From contig CAUQMS010000008.1 of NCBI GenBank assembly GCA_963519305.1, positions 1-64,000 of the forward strand: a stretch of DNA of 64,000 nt, given 5' to 3'. The stretch is from Ewingella sp963519305. GTDB taxonomy: Bacteria > Pseudomonadota > Gammaproteobacteria > Enterobacterales > Enterobacteriaceae. A program made the translations under genes and the position numbers. The notes under the pieces were generated by a model. It had not been told where the DNA came from and searched no databases. It saw nothing but the letters and a program-made list of their open reading frames with translations. Each line of letters starts with the position of its first letter. The stretch's first letter is position 1. Positions 32,441 to 40,969 of this stretch are shown piece by piece.

Positions 32441-32545
32441 TCAGACTTCTTTTAGTTCAAAGGCTTGTGGTCGACGCCGGTTCGGAATAATAACCGGACG
32501 GTGTATAAGTCCTCTTATAAACATAACACAAAATATGAGTAACAT
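32441..32545 (-). CDS. Possible 34-residue small protein upstream of acnA
   Basis: A short ORF reads MLLIFCVMFIRGLIHRPV, IIPNRRRPQAF, ELKEV, that is, a hydrophobic N-terminal segment followed by a basic stretch. It lies 28 bp upstream of acnA on the same strand, where E. coli also has small uncharacterised ORFs between cysB and acnA. No ribosome site is visible before its ATG, and I do not recognise the product. It could simply be acnA leader sequence. Confidence 0.3.
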   Translation of the reverse strand: MLLIFCVMFIRGLIHRPVIIPNRRRPQAFELKEV

Positions 32546-32608
32546 TTTGATAACAACACGAAGTGTTCATCCAGTTGAATCTTTGTTGAGAAAGGTTGCG
32601 GGCACTGC

Positions 32609-32646
32609 AAAAAAAAATCCCGACCGCCGTAAGGCCGATCGGGATT
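32609..32646 (-). terminator. Intrinsic terminator of cysB
   Basis: On the minus strand AATCCCGATCGGCC pairs with GGCGGTCGGGATT and is followed by a run of T. It lies 24 bp after the cysB stop. Confidence 0.9.
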
Positions 32647-32670
32647 TCATTGTTGCCCGGTTTGAATCTG

Positions 32671-33645
32671 CTACTTCACCGGCAGTTTGATGTCTTTAAA
32701 CATCGCTTCGATATCTTCGTTTGAACGCAGTGCGACGGCGGTATCCACCACGTCACGCGTCAGGTGCGGAGCAAATCGCTGGATGAAGTCATACATGTAA
32801 CTTCTCAGGAATGTGCTGCGGCGAAAACCAATCTTGGTGGTACTGTAGGTGAAGATATCCCGCGCATCCACCGTAACCAGGTCAGGATCCTGCACCGGAT
32901 CGACCGCCATACTGGCGATAACGCCCACACCCAGCCCGAGCCGAACGTAGGTTTTGATGACATCGGCGTCAGTCGCGGTAAACACAATACGCGGTGTCAG
33001 CCCCGCACGGTTGAATGCGGTATCCAGCTCAGAACGGCCGGTAAAGCCGAAGGTATAAGTGACAATCGGATAAGCGGCCAGCTCTTCGATGGTGACTTTA
33101 TCTTTGCCCGCCAACGGGTGATCGGGCTGAACCACAACCGCGCGGTTCCAGTGATAACACGGCAGCATGATGAGATCGTCATACAGGTGCAGCGCTTCGG
33201 TGGCGATGGCGAAGTCCGCATTGCCCTTGGAAACCGCCTCAGCGATTTGCGTAGGCGACCCCTGATGCATATGCAGGGAAACACGCGGATAACGCTCTAT
33301 GAAGCCTTTGATGACGTTTGGCAGCGCATAACGCGCTTGCGTATGGGTGGTCGCCACATAGAGCGAGCCCTTGTCGGGATAAGTATGCTCACCGGCAACC
33401 GCTTTAATGGCGTCCACTTTCGACAGCACTTCACGGGCGATGCGGATGATTTCCAGACCTGCGGGGGTTACCTGAGTCAGGTGCTTGCCGCTGCGCGCAA
33501 AAATCTGGATGCCCAGCTCGTCTTCCAGCATTCGGACTTGCTTACTGATGCCCGGTTGCGAGGTATACAGGCCTTCTGCCGTCGAAGAGACGTTCAGATT
33601 GTGATTAACAACCTCTACGATGTAGCGCAGTTGCTGTAATTTCAT
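32671..33645 (-). CDS. cysB: Cysteine regulon activator CysB
   Basis: CysB is a LysR-type regulator that activates sulfate assimilation genes when N-acetylserine accumulates. The 324 residues equal E. coli CysB. The winged helix is at the N-terminus (NVSSTAEGLYTSQPGISKQVRMLEDELG), and the effector domain includes VATTHTQARYALP (sulfate/inducer loop) and TYTFGFTGRSELD. It stands alone between topA and acnA with its own terminator. Confidence 0.97.
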   Translation of the reverse strand: MKLQQLRYIVEVVNHNLNVSSTAEGLYTSQPGISKQVRMLEDELGIQIFARSGKHLTQVTPAGLEIIRIAREVLSKVDAIKAVAGEHTYPDKGSLYVATTHTQARYALPNVIKGFIERYPRVSLHMHQGSPTQIAEAVSKGNADFAIATEALHLYDDLIMLPCYHWNRAVVVQPDHPLAGKDKVTIEELAAYPIVTYTFGFTGRSELDTAFNRAGLTPRIVFTATDADVIKTYVRLGLGVGVIASMAVDPVQDPDLVTVDARDIFTYSTTKIGFRRSTFLRSYMYDFIQRFAPHLTRDVVDTAVALRSNEDIEAMFKDIKLPVK

Positions 33646-33943
33646 ATCTCATACCATCCTAGTTTCAAACCCTGTCAGCCATCCCTGTTCGCCTAGCGGC
33701 TGAAAGGTCTGGAAATAGATTGTTTTTTTTCTCCCTTATGCCAAATAACATCCCTGCCCGACATGCCTCACAGAGTGCTCTGTAATAATTTTAAAGCATA
33801 AAAAGAGATTTTATATAACAATTATATCAAGTATTGACACATTGTATAGTCGGTTGATGGCCTGCTGACGACGTGTATGGAGAATAAAAATAGCTTAAGC
33901 ACCAAAATGCGTATAACCCAACGATAATAGAACTTATTGCAAT
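33646..33943. other. cysB upstream region
   Basis: These 300 bp between cysB and the topA terminator are AT-rich, with several T-runs and no ORF of note. It must contain the cysB promoter. CysB autoregulates in E. coli, but CysB sites are too degenerate to place by eye. Confidence 0.4.
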
Positions 33944-33972
33944 AAAAAAACCAGCCCGATGAGCTGGTTTTT
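33944..33972. terminator. Terminator after topA
   Basis: AACCAGC and GCTGGTT pair and are flanked by A7 and T5. On the minus strand it lies about 30 bp after the topA stop and the T7 tract follows the stem. Confidence 0.9.
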
Positions 33973-34003
33973 AGAGGCATAGCGTCAGTGTAAAACAGTC
34001 TGA

Positions 34004-36601
34004 TTACTTTTTGCCTTCGACCCATTTGCCATCAACGTAGAACGCTGACCAGCCGGTGGCTTTGCCGTCTTTCTCGGAAGAGACATACTGCTGCTTCGTC
34101 TTACGACTAAAGCGAACCATCGACTTATTACCTTCAGGGTCGGCTGGCGGCGCATCAGCCAGATAACTGAGTTTTTCCGGCAGGCGGTCTTTAAAGCGGG
34201 CCAGCTCTTCCACTAAAGGTGCGCGGGTTTCGCGCGATTTAGGGAAAGTATTGGCCGCCAGGAAGACGCCCGCTGCGCCATCACGCAACACAAAGTAAGC
34301 ATCTGATTTTTCGCACGGCAATTCAGGTAACGGCACCGGATCTTCTTTCGGTGGCGCGACATCGCCGTTACGTAAAATCTTACGGGTGTTCTTACACTCG
34401 TCGTTGGTACATCCCATGTACTTCCCGAAACGCCCCATTTTCAGGTGCATTTCAGAACCACATTTTTCGCACTCAACAATCGGGCCATCATAGCCTTTGA
34501 TGCGGAATTCGCCCTGCTCGATTTCGTAGCCATCACACTCCGGATTATTACCGCAGACGTGCAATTTACGCTGGTTGTCGATCAGATAACTGTCCATTGC
34601 GGTGCCACATTTGCCACAGCGACGTTTGGCACGCAGCGCGTTGGCTTCTGCTTCATCACCTTCCAGAACGTTGAGCACTTCGGCGTCGGCAATCAGGTTG
34701 ATGGTGGTTTTGCATCGCTCTTTTGGCGGTAACGCATAACCGGAGCAACCGAGGAACACGCCGGTGCTGGCGGTACGAATACCCATCGGACGACCGCACG
34801 TTGGGCACTCGATGCTGGTCAGGACCATCTGATTTGGGCGCATACCGCCCTCTTCAGGATCTTTCTCGGCCGTTTCCAGCTGTTTGCTGAATTCAGTGAA
34901 GAACTCATCCAGCACGGCTTTCCACTCCGCCTTGTTGTTAGCGACCTGATCGAGGCCATCTTCCATACGGGCAGTAAAGTCGTAGTTCATCAGTTCGCGG
35001 AAATTGTCTTCCAGACGGTCGGTGACGATCTCACCCATCTTCTCGGCGTAGAAACGACGGTTTTCAACGTGAACATAGCCACGGTCCTGAATGGTCGAAA
35101 TGATCGACGCATAAGTGGACGGACGGCCGATGCCGCGTTTTTCCAGCTCTTTAACCAGCGATGCTTCGCTAAAACGTGCAGGCGGTTTGGTAAAGTGCTG
35201 GGTAGGCAGCAGCTGTTGCAGCTTCAGCTCGGTACCCACTTCAATCACCGGCAATACGCGATCTTCATCGCCTTTGCGCAGTGCGGGCATGACCTTGGTC
35301 CAGCCGTCGAAACGTAACGTACGGCCTTTAGCACGCAGCGAATAGTCTGCGGCTTTCACGGTCAGCGTGGTGGAATCGTACTGCGCTGGTGTCATCTGAC
35401 AGGCAACAAACTGACGCCAAATCAGCTGATACAAACGCTGTGCATCCGCTTCCATATCTTTCAGCTGTTCGGAAACCACGGCCACGTCAGAAGGACGAAT
35501 CGCTTCGTGCGCTTCCTGAGAATTTTCTTTGTTGCTGTATTGCAGCGGCGCTTTCGGCAGATATTTGTCACCGAAGTTCTCACCAATGTAGCCACGGACC
35601 ATTTCCACCGCGTCCTGACTCAGGTTGGTGGAGTCGGTACGCATGTAGGTGATATGACCGGCTTCGTAAAGCCGCTGCGCCATCATCATGGTTTTCTTCA
35701 CACCAAAGCTCAGACGGGTACTGGCCGCCTGCTGCAATGTGGAAGTAATAAAAGGTGCGCCCGGCTTGCTGCTGGTCGGTTTGTCTTCGCGATCCACCAC
35801 GGTGTAGCGCGCTTTTTCAAGCAACGACACGGCAGCATGGGTTTGTTCTTTATTGACTGGTTTGAACGGTTTTTCGAGGTGGTGCGTCACTTCCATTTGC
35901 AGCGCGGTATCTTTGTGCGCCAGCAAATCGGCATGCAACTCCCAGTACTCTTCGGGCACAAACGCTTTAATCTCTTTTTCGCGCTCAACCACCAGACGCA
36001 CTGCCACGGACTGAACACGACCAGCGGACAAGCCACGGGCAATTTTCTTCCACAACAGCGGGGAGACCATGTAACCCACCACGCGGTCCATAAAGCGACG
36101 TGCCTGCTGGGCATTCACACGATCAATATTCAGTTCGCCTGGCTGTTTGAAGGCGTTCTGAATCGCGTTCTTGGTGATTTCGTTGAACACCACGCGGCTG
36201 AAGCGTTTTTCATCCCCGCCAATCACTTCCCGCAAATGCCAGGCTATCGCCTCTCCTTCGCGGTCGAGGTCGGTTGCGAGATAGATGTGGTCGGCTTTTT
36301 CGGCTAAGGCTTTTAACTCAGCGACGACTTTCTCTTTACCCGGCAGTATTTCGTATTGCGCTTCCCAACCGTGATAGGGATCAACACCCATACGGTTAAC
36401 CAGTGCAGTTTTCTCATCCTTTTTTACTTTTTTCTTTGTTTTTTCTTCAGGTGAGGTGGCGGCTTTTTTGCTGGCGGACCCACTGGTAGGCAAATCGCGG
36501 ATATGACCGACGCTGGACTTAACCACGTAGTCATTTCCTAAATACTTATTAATCGTTTTGGCTTTTGCCGGGGACTCAACTATTACGAGAGCTTTGCCCA
36601 T
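34004..36601 (-). CDS. topA: DNA topoisomerase I TopA
   Basis: TopA relaxes negative supercoils. The 865 residues equal E. coli TopA. The Toprim domain starts ALVIVESPAKAKTINKYLG with DLDREGEAIAW for metal binding; the catalytic tyrosine is Tyr319 in HITYMRTDSTNLS. The C-terminal region holds the Cys4 zinc fingers (CPTCGRPM, CGKCGTAMDS, CEKCGSEMHLKMG). A Lys-rich insert (KKAATSPEEKTKKKVKK) near residue 45-62 is usual. It is transcribed away from yciN. Confidence 0.97.
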   Translation of the reverse strand: MGKALVIVESPAKAKTINKYLGNDYVVKSSVGHIRDLPTSGSASKKAATSPEEKTKKKVKKDEKTALVNRMGVDPYHGWEAQYEILPGKEKVVAELKALAEKADHIYLATDLDREGEAIAWHLREVIGGDEKRFSRVVFNEITKNAIQNAFKQPGELNIDRVNAQQARRFMDRVVGYMVSPLLWKKIARGLSAGRVQSVAVRLVVEREKEIKAFVPEEYWELHADLLAHKDTALQMEVTHHLEKPFKPVNKEQTHAAVSLLEKARYTVVDREDKPTSSKPGAPFITSTLQQAASTRLSFGVKKTMMMAQRLYEAGHITYMRTDSTNLSQDAVEMVRGYIGENFGDKYLPKAPLQYSNKENSQEAHEAIRPSDVAVVSEQLKDMEADAQRLYQLIWRQFVACQMTPAQYDSTTLTVKAADYSLRAKGRTLRFDGWTKVMPALRKGDEDRVLPVIEVGTELKLQQLLPTQHFTKPPARFSEASLVKELEKRGIGRPSTYASIISTIQDRGYVHVENRRFYAEKMGEIVTDRLEDNFRELMNYDFTARMEDGLDQVANNKAEWKAVLDEFFTEFSKQLETAEKDPEEGGMRPNQMVLTSIECPTCGRPMGIRTASTGVFLGCSGYALPPKERCKTTINLIADAEVLNVLEGDEAEANALRAKRRCGKCGTAMDSYLIDNQRKLHVCGNNPECDGYEIEQGEFRIKGYDGPIVECEKCGSEMHLKMGRFGKYMGCTNDECKNTRKILRNGDVAPPKEDPVPLPELPCEKSDAYFVLRDGAAGVFLAANTFPKSRETRAPLVEELARFKDRLPEKLSYLADAPPADPEGNKSMVRFSRKTKQQYVSSEKDGKATGWSAFYVDGKWVEGKK

Positions 36602-37039
36602 AATTACCTTTTACCTAATTTATTCTTCTGCTGAAGAAGATTTTAACTTGTTATGCCGCGGCACAATGTAACGTCTTTTTTTATATTGCGGCAGTGAGTC
36701 AGGAGGTCAACACTTTTTTTTAAATCGACGCTCAAACTGACTTCCAGAGGCACAATCAACTGATTTTGCGCGAGTTTAGCGGGTTAACTCAAACACAGTA
36801 ATTCATTTCAGGATGACAAGAAGTGACCAAGCGTAAACAAAACATTCCACCTAAAGCCACAAAATCCCACACTCTACCTGATAAAAATTGCCACGCAACT
36901 TAATTAGCACGTAAATGTGCTTTTCGCCAATACGGTCAAAATACATACAATTAAAATTTTCTTTACCCGTAGAGGATTTGCGGTTTTATCCGTGGCGGCA
37001 TTACAATATCGCCAGCAATTATAGTGGGGAGTAAATAAC
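36602..37039. other. Divergent topA / yciN intergenic region
   Basis: These 438 bp contain the topA promoters (several in E. coli, including heat-shock and sigma-S types) and the yciN promoter. It is AT-rich. A small hairpin AGCAC/GTGCT followed by TTTT at 36907-36923 could be a weak rightward terminator. No gene or repeat is evident. Confidence 0.4.
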
Positions 37040-37291
37040 ATGCACGGAAATACCTCAGCAATTAGTCGTGAAGCTTTACTTATCGAAGCGAATAAAGTCA
37101 TTCGTGAGCATGGTGATTATCTGCACGGCATGATCGCAACCGGTGTTGAACAGAAAGGAAATGTGCTGGTTTTTGGCGGGGAGTTCTTTCTCGATGAGAA
37201 TGGATTACCGACGTTAAAAACTACGGCTGTCTTTAATATGTTCAAACATCTGGCGCATCTCTTTTCAGAAAAATACCATCTGGAAGATTAA
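37040..37291 (+). CDS. yciN: YciN family protein
   Basis: This is an 83-residue conserved enterobacterial protein of unknown function (DUF2498). It matches E. coli YciN along its length (REALLIEANKVIREHGDYL, FLDENGLPT, TTAVFNMFKHLAHLFSEKYHLED). The start follows GGGGAG. It is predicted to be cytoplasmic, mixed alpha/beta, with no signal or membrane segment. Its position beside topA is conserved, but no function follows from that. Confidence 0.93.
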   Translation: MHGNTSAISREALLIEANKVIREHGDYLHGMIATGVEQKGNVLVFGGEFFLDENGLPTLKTTAVFNMFKHLAHLFSEKYHLED

Positions 37292-37360
37292 ACATTTCGT
37301 CCCTGCTCTGCCGGTGCTTTTCAGGCTAATAAAAGAAGCGTGGGCACCCGGTTGGCAGGC

Positions 37361-37394
37361 AATGATAAAAGGGACAATTGTCCCTTTTATCATT
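37361..37394. terminator. Perfect 34-bp palindromic terminator between yciN and sohB
   Basis: AATGATAAAAGGGACAA is followed directly by its exact inverse complement. In RNA it forms a stem on either strand with a T-rich 3' flank (CCCTTTTATCATTT), so it serves the two converging genes. Confidence 0.85.
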
Positions 37395-37406
37395 TATAGC
37401 GCAGAT

Positions 37407-38450
37407 TCAGAGCAGTGGTTTCTGGCTGCGTTGTAACCAGCGCAGGAACAAACGGTCAACGCTTTCTGCGGCACTGCCGGTAAATCTGTCCATCATGCGT
37501 TTACGACGGCTGTAACGCACCGCAATCACCTCATGATTTTTCATCTCGGCAATCAGTAAATCATCACTGGTGCCGATAGCGTCAATCAGCCCTTTTTCAC
37601 GCGCCTGAGTACCAAACCAGTGTTCGCCAGTGGCGACGCTGTCGATATCCAGTGAAGGACGGTGCTGATGCACAAACTCTTTAAACAGCACGTGCGTTTC
37701 GTTGAGGTCTTCGCGGAATTTCTCGCGCCCTTCTTCGGTATTTTCACCAAACAGCGTCAGGGTGCGCTTGAACTCTCCGGCAGTATGCAGTTCCACATCA
37801 ATATCGTTCTTTTTCAGTAAACGGCTGAAGTTAGGGATCTGCGCCACAACGCCGATGGAACCGATGATCGCAAACGGCGCCGCGACAATCCGGTCAGCCA
37901 CGCAGGCCATCATGTAACCACCACTGGCAGCAACTTTGTCTACCGCAACGGTCAGACGGACTCCGCCCTGACGCAAGCGCGCCAGTTGGGACGATGCCAG
38001 GCCGTAACCGTGCACCACGCCGCCCGGACTTTCCAAACGCAGCAGAACTTCATCTTCAGGCGTGGCTACCGCCAGCACTGCAGAGATCTCCTCGCGCAGC
38101 GACGTGACCTCATGAGCATCCATACTGCCTTTGAAATCCAACACATACAGACAAGGTTTGCTTTTGGTTACGCCGGTTTTAGCCTGCGATTTTTTCTGTT
38201 TCGCTTCGGCCTTTTCCTGCTTTTTAAAGGCTTTGTTACTCAGTTTCTGTTCGCTTGGGTTAAGGCGTGCAGTGCGCATTTCGCGCTGCATGTCGCGGTA
38301 CTGTTCACCCAAATCCACCAGATGAAGTTCGCCTTTGCCCTGCGATTTACGCTGTCTGAGCCCCACAACCAGAATCACTAACGCCCCGATGGCGATAACC
38401 ACGGTGACAACTTTGGCCAGAAACAGACCATAAAGAGATAATAAATCCAC
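37407..38450 (-). CDS. sohB: SohB, inner-membrane serine peptidase of the S49 family
   Basis: SohB is a signal-peptide-peptidase-like protein (S49) that suppresses loss of the DegP protease in E. coli. The 347-residue protein has an N-terminal membrane segment (KVVTVVIAIGALVILVVGL), a charged Lys-rich linker (KKQEKAEAKQKKSQAK), and the S49 core with nucleophile Ser in KVAASGGYMMACVADRIVAAP and Lys in EFKRTLTLFGENTEEGREKF. It probably faces the periplasm as an oligomer. Confidence 0.94.
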   Translation of the reverse strand: MDLLSLYGLFLAKVVTVVIAIGALVILVVGLRQRKSQGKGELHLVDLGEQYRDMQREMRTARLNPSEQKLSNKAFKKQEKAEAKQKKSQAKTGVTKSKPCLYVLDFKGSMDAHEVTSLREEISAVLAVATPEDEVLLRLESPGGVVHGYGLASSQLARLRQGGVRLTVAVDKVAASGGYMMACVADRIVAAPFAIIGSIGVVAQIPNFSRLLKKNDIDVELHTAGEFKRTLTLFGENTEEGREKFREDLNETHVLFKEFVHQHRPSLDIDSVATGEHWFGTQAREKGLIDAIGTSDDLLIAEMKNHEVIAVRYSRRKRMMDRFTGSAAESVDRLFLRWLQRSQKPLL

Positions 38451-38827
38451 ACATACCGCCTTTTACACTGTGGTAATAAGATGCTGCTTATTCTAGACAA
38501 TTGGCGTCAGAACGTCTTGCCGGAATGTGTCCGCAGCCACAAGATTATCGCCGTCATTCCCTGCCCTTCCCAGGATGGCAGGCAAAAAGGGATGCAGCGA
38601 TGTTCCATTTTTGTTACAAAAGAATCCGTAAACGGCGGGTTAATCGTTGAAACAAAGGTTTATTTCAGGCATATAACCCAGTATTCATCCATGTGATGAC
38701 GAAATTTTAGCCAAAGTGCCTTGTGCGGTAGAGCCGGTTGCAGACCCTATTGTTCCCGCAGGGGCATTTTGTCCCGACGTGTGACGCAAAATGGCGCCAC
38801 GTTTTGAATCAGGTAAGAGGAAATCCC
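38451..38827. other. Divergent sohB / yciK intergenic region
   Basis: This 377-bp region contains promoters for sohB (leftward) and yciK (rightward). It has an imperfect inverted repeat CATTTTGTC/GACGCAAAATG at about 38765-38793 close to the yciK start. I see no gene; an in-frame extension of yciK to 38738 does not resemble the family. Confidence 0.4.
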
Positions 38828-39589
38828 GTGCACTATCATCCAAAATCCGACCTTCTCAACCACCGTATTATTCTGGTCACCGGCGCGGGTGACGGCATTG
38901 GTCGCGAAGCAGCGCTGACGTACGCGCGTTTCGGCGCGCAGCTGGTTCTACTTGGCCGCACCGAAAGTAAACTGGCGAAAGTGCAGGAAGAGATTGCCCA
39001 GCGCGGCTACCATCCGGCGCAGATTTATACTCTTGATCTGCTTACCGCCAGCCAGCAGGATTGCCAGCGTGTGGCAGAACAGATTTCCCAGTGGGTTCCG
39101 CATCTGGACGGCGTGCTGCATAACGCCGGTCTGCTCAGTGAGATAACCCCAATGGCCGACATCAAGCTTGAGGACTGGAACAACGTCATGCAGGTCAACG
39201 TCAACGCGACCTTTATGCTGACGCAGGCGTTACTGCCGTTATTGCTGAAATCTCCAAGCTCTTCACTGGCCTTTACCACCTCCAGTGTAGGTCGCGAAGG
39301 CCGTAGCGGCTGGGGCGCTTACGCAGTGTCAAAATTTGCGACCGAAGGCATGATGCAGGTGCTGGCCGAAGAGTATAAGCACACCAACTTGCGCGTTAAC
39401 TGCATCAATCCGGGTGGAACACGCACGAGTATGCGGGCATCTGCATTTCCCGATGAGAAAAGCGAAAAGCTTAAAACACCCGCTGATATCATGCCGCTGT
39501 ACCTCTATTTGATGGGCGATGACAGCCGCCGTAAAACCGGTACCAGCTTTGATGCCCAGCCCGGCCGCAAAGCCGGTCCGGCGGAATAA
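38828..39589 (+). CDS. yciK: Short-chain dehydrogenase YciK
   Basis: YciK is an NAD(P)-dependent short-chain dehydrogenase/reductase whose substrate is uncertain. The Rossmann motif is TGAGDGIGREAA, the structural motif is LHNAGLL, the catalytic residues are Ser (FTTSSVGREG) and YAVSK. I use the GTG at 38828 (VHYHPKSDLLNHR) because it matches the E. coli start and follows AGAGGAA; the protein is 253 residues. btuR follows after 9 bp and is co-transcribed, as in E. coli. Confidence 0.93.
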   Translation: MHYHPKSDLLNHRIILVTGAGDGIGREAALTYARFGAQLVLLGRTESKLAKVQEEIAQRGYHPAQIYTLDLLTASQQDCQRVAEQISQWVPHLDGVLHNAGLLSEITPMADIKLEDWNNVMQVNVNATFMLTQALLPLLLKSPSSSLAFTTSSVGREGRSGWGAYAVSKFATEGMMQVLAEEYKHTNLRVNCINPGGTRTSMRASAFPDEKSEKLKTPADIMPLYLYLMGDDSRRKTGTSFDAQPGRKAGPAE

Positions 39590-39598
39590 GGCCAGATA

Positions 39599-40204
39599 AT
39601 GTCCGAAGAAAACAGCAGTAATGATCGTCATAAACAGCGCCAGCAGCGCCTTAAAGAGCAGGTCGATGCGCGCATTGAAGCGGCACAGGAACGACGCGGG
39701 ATCCTGATCGTTTTCACCGGCAACGGTAAAGGCAAAACCACGGCGGCATTTGGAACAGTCTCCCGCGCCGTGGGTCACGGTCAGCGCGCAGGCGTTATCC
39801 AGTTCATCAAAGGCGAATGGCCGAATGGTGAGAAAAATCTGCTGGAGCCCCACGGTGTGGAGTTTCAGGTGATGGCAACCGGCTTTACCTGGGAGACGCA
39901 GAACAAAGAGACCGATACGACGGCCTGTCAGGGCGTCTGGCAACACGGAAAGCGTATGCTGGCTGATGCTTCGCTGGATCTGGTGGTGCTCGATGAGCTG
40001 ACGTACATGGTCAGTTTCGGCTATCTGGATTTGGCGGAGGTAGTGGACGCCTTAAAAGCGCGCCCTGCCCGCCAGACCGTTATTATTACCGGTCGTGGCT
40101 GTCACCGCGATCTGCTCGAAATGGCCGACACGGTGAGCGAACTGCGCCCGGTAAAACATGCTTTCGACGTCGGAATTATGGCGCAGCAGGGCATTGACTG
40201 GTAG
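39599..40204 (+). CDS. btuR: Cob(I)yrinic acid a,c-diamide adenosyltransferase BtuR
   Basis: BtuR (CobO type) transfers the adenosyl group of ATP to cobalamin or cobinamide to make the coenzyme form. The 201-residue protein has a P-loop variant FTGNGKGKTTAAFG, the block VIQFIKGEWPNGE and LVVLDELTYMVSFGYLD. Upstream yciK is 9 bp away. The phosphatase CobC lies beyond it in the converging direction, so two cobalamin salvage genes are neighbours here. Confidence 0.95.
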   Translation: MSEENSSNDRHKQRQQRLKEQVDARIEAAQERRGILIVFTGNGKGKTTAAFGTVSRAVGHGQRAGVIQFIKGEWPNGEKNLLEPHGVEFQVMATGFTWETQNKETDTTACQGVWQHGKRMLADASLDLVVLDELTYMVSFGYLDLAEVVDALKARPARQTVIITGRGCHRDLLEMADTVSELRPVKHAFDVGIMAQQGIDW

Positions 40205-40248
40205 CCACTCTTCGCCCTGCCCGCGTGGTCTGAAATACGAACGGCAGT

Positions 40249-40848
40249 TTAAAGAATACCGCTGTCGTTGAGGCGCTGGATCACACAAGAGCCGTTAGTG
40301 AGTTCAATCTCACTGACGCAACCCTGTTTAAACGGAAAACGCCACATATCGGCAGGTGCCAGTTTCAGCATCATCGCCAGCATCAGGCTTAATGATCCCT
40401 CATGGGCGACGATGGCCAGACGGCTTTCCGGTGGCATCAGATAGAGCTGACGCATGGCCTGACGGATACGCTGGGTGAATGCCGCGAACGACTCCCCTTG
40501 TGGCACCTGTGCCGCCTGCCAGTCCTGACACCATAAATCGTAGCCCGGTGCGCCACTGGCCAGCAGATCGCGGTGGTGACGCAACTCCCACTCGCCAAAA
40601 CACATTTCCCGCAACAGCGGCTGAACCTGCAATGCAGTATCGCGTCCTGCCGCAATGGCTTCTGCCGTTATGCGGCTACGGGCAAGATCGGTGTGAATGA
40701 TGGCATCGAGCGGTATGGAGAACAGTTGTTGCGCCACATGCTGAGTCTGACTCACGCCGTGTGAGGACAGCGCCACGTCACTGCTGCCACAAAATACGCC
40801 ATCCACATTGGCCTCAGTCTGACCATGTCGAACCAGATATAATCTCAT
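40249..40848 (-). CDS. cobC: Histidine phosphatase CobC (alpha-ribazole phosphatase family)
   Basis: CobC removes the 5'-phosphate from adenosylcobalamin 5'-phosphate or alpha-ribazole phosphate in the last steps of nucleotide-loop assembly. The phosphohistidine motif is LVRHGQTEAN (His8); the second His is in IVAHEGSLSL; EMCFGEWELRHHRDL is the block shared with E. coli CobC. I start at the ATG at 40848 (199 residues) after GGAAACGAC; an in-frame extension to 40917 lacks similarity. Its proximity to btuR supports a cobalamin role over a general phosphoglycerate-mutase-like function. Confidence 0.82.
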   Translation of the reverse strand: MRLYLVRHGQTEANVDGVFCGSSDVALSSHGVSQTQHVAQQLFSIPLDAIIHTDLARSRITAEAIAAGRDTALQVQPLLREMCFGEWELRHHRDLLASGAPGYDLWCQDWQAAQVPQGESFAAFTQRIRQAMRQLYLMPPESRLAIVAHEGSLSLMLAMMLKLAPADMWRFPFKQGCVSEIELTNGSCVIQRLNDSGIL

Positions 40849-40969
40849 GTCGTTTCCATCCGCATTATCTTCCTGGCAGCTGTACAAAGAAATCAGGTCA
40901 AAAAAAACCGCAGTCACAGACCGCGGTTTATCAGAACAGCATTACGCTAACAGCAATATGCTGGTCAGG

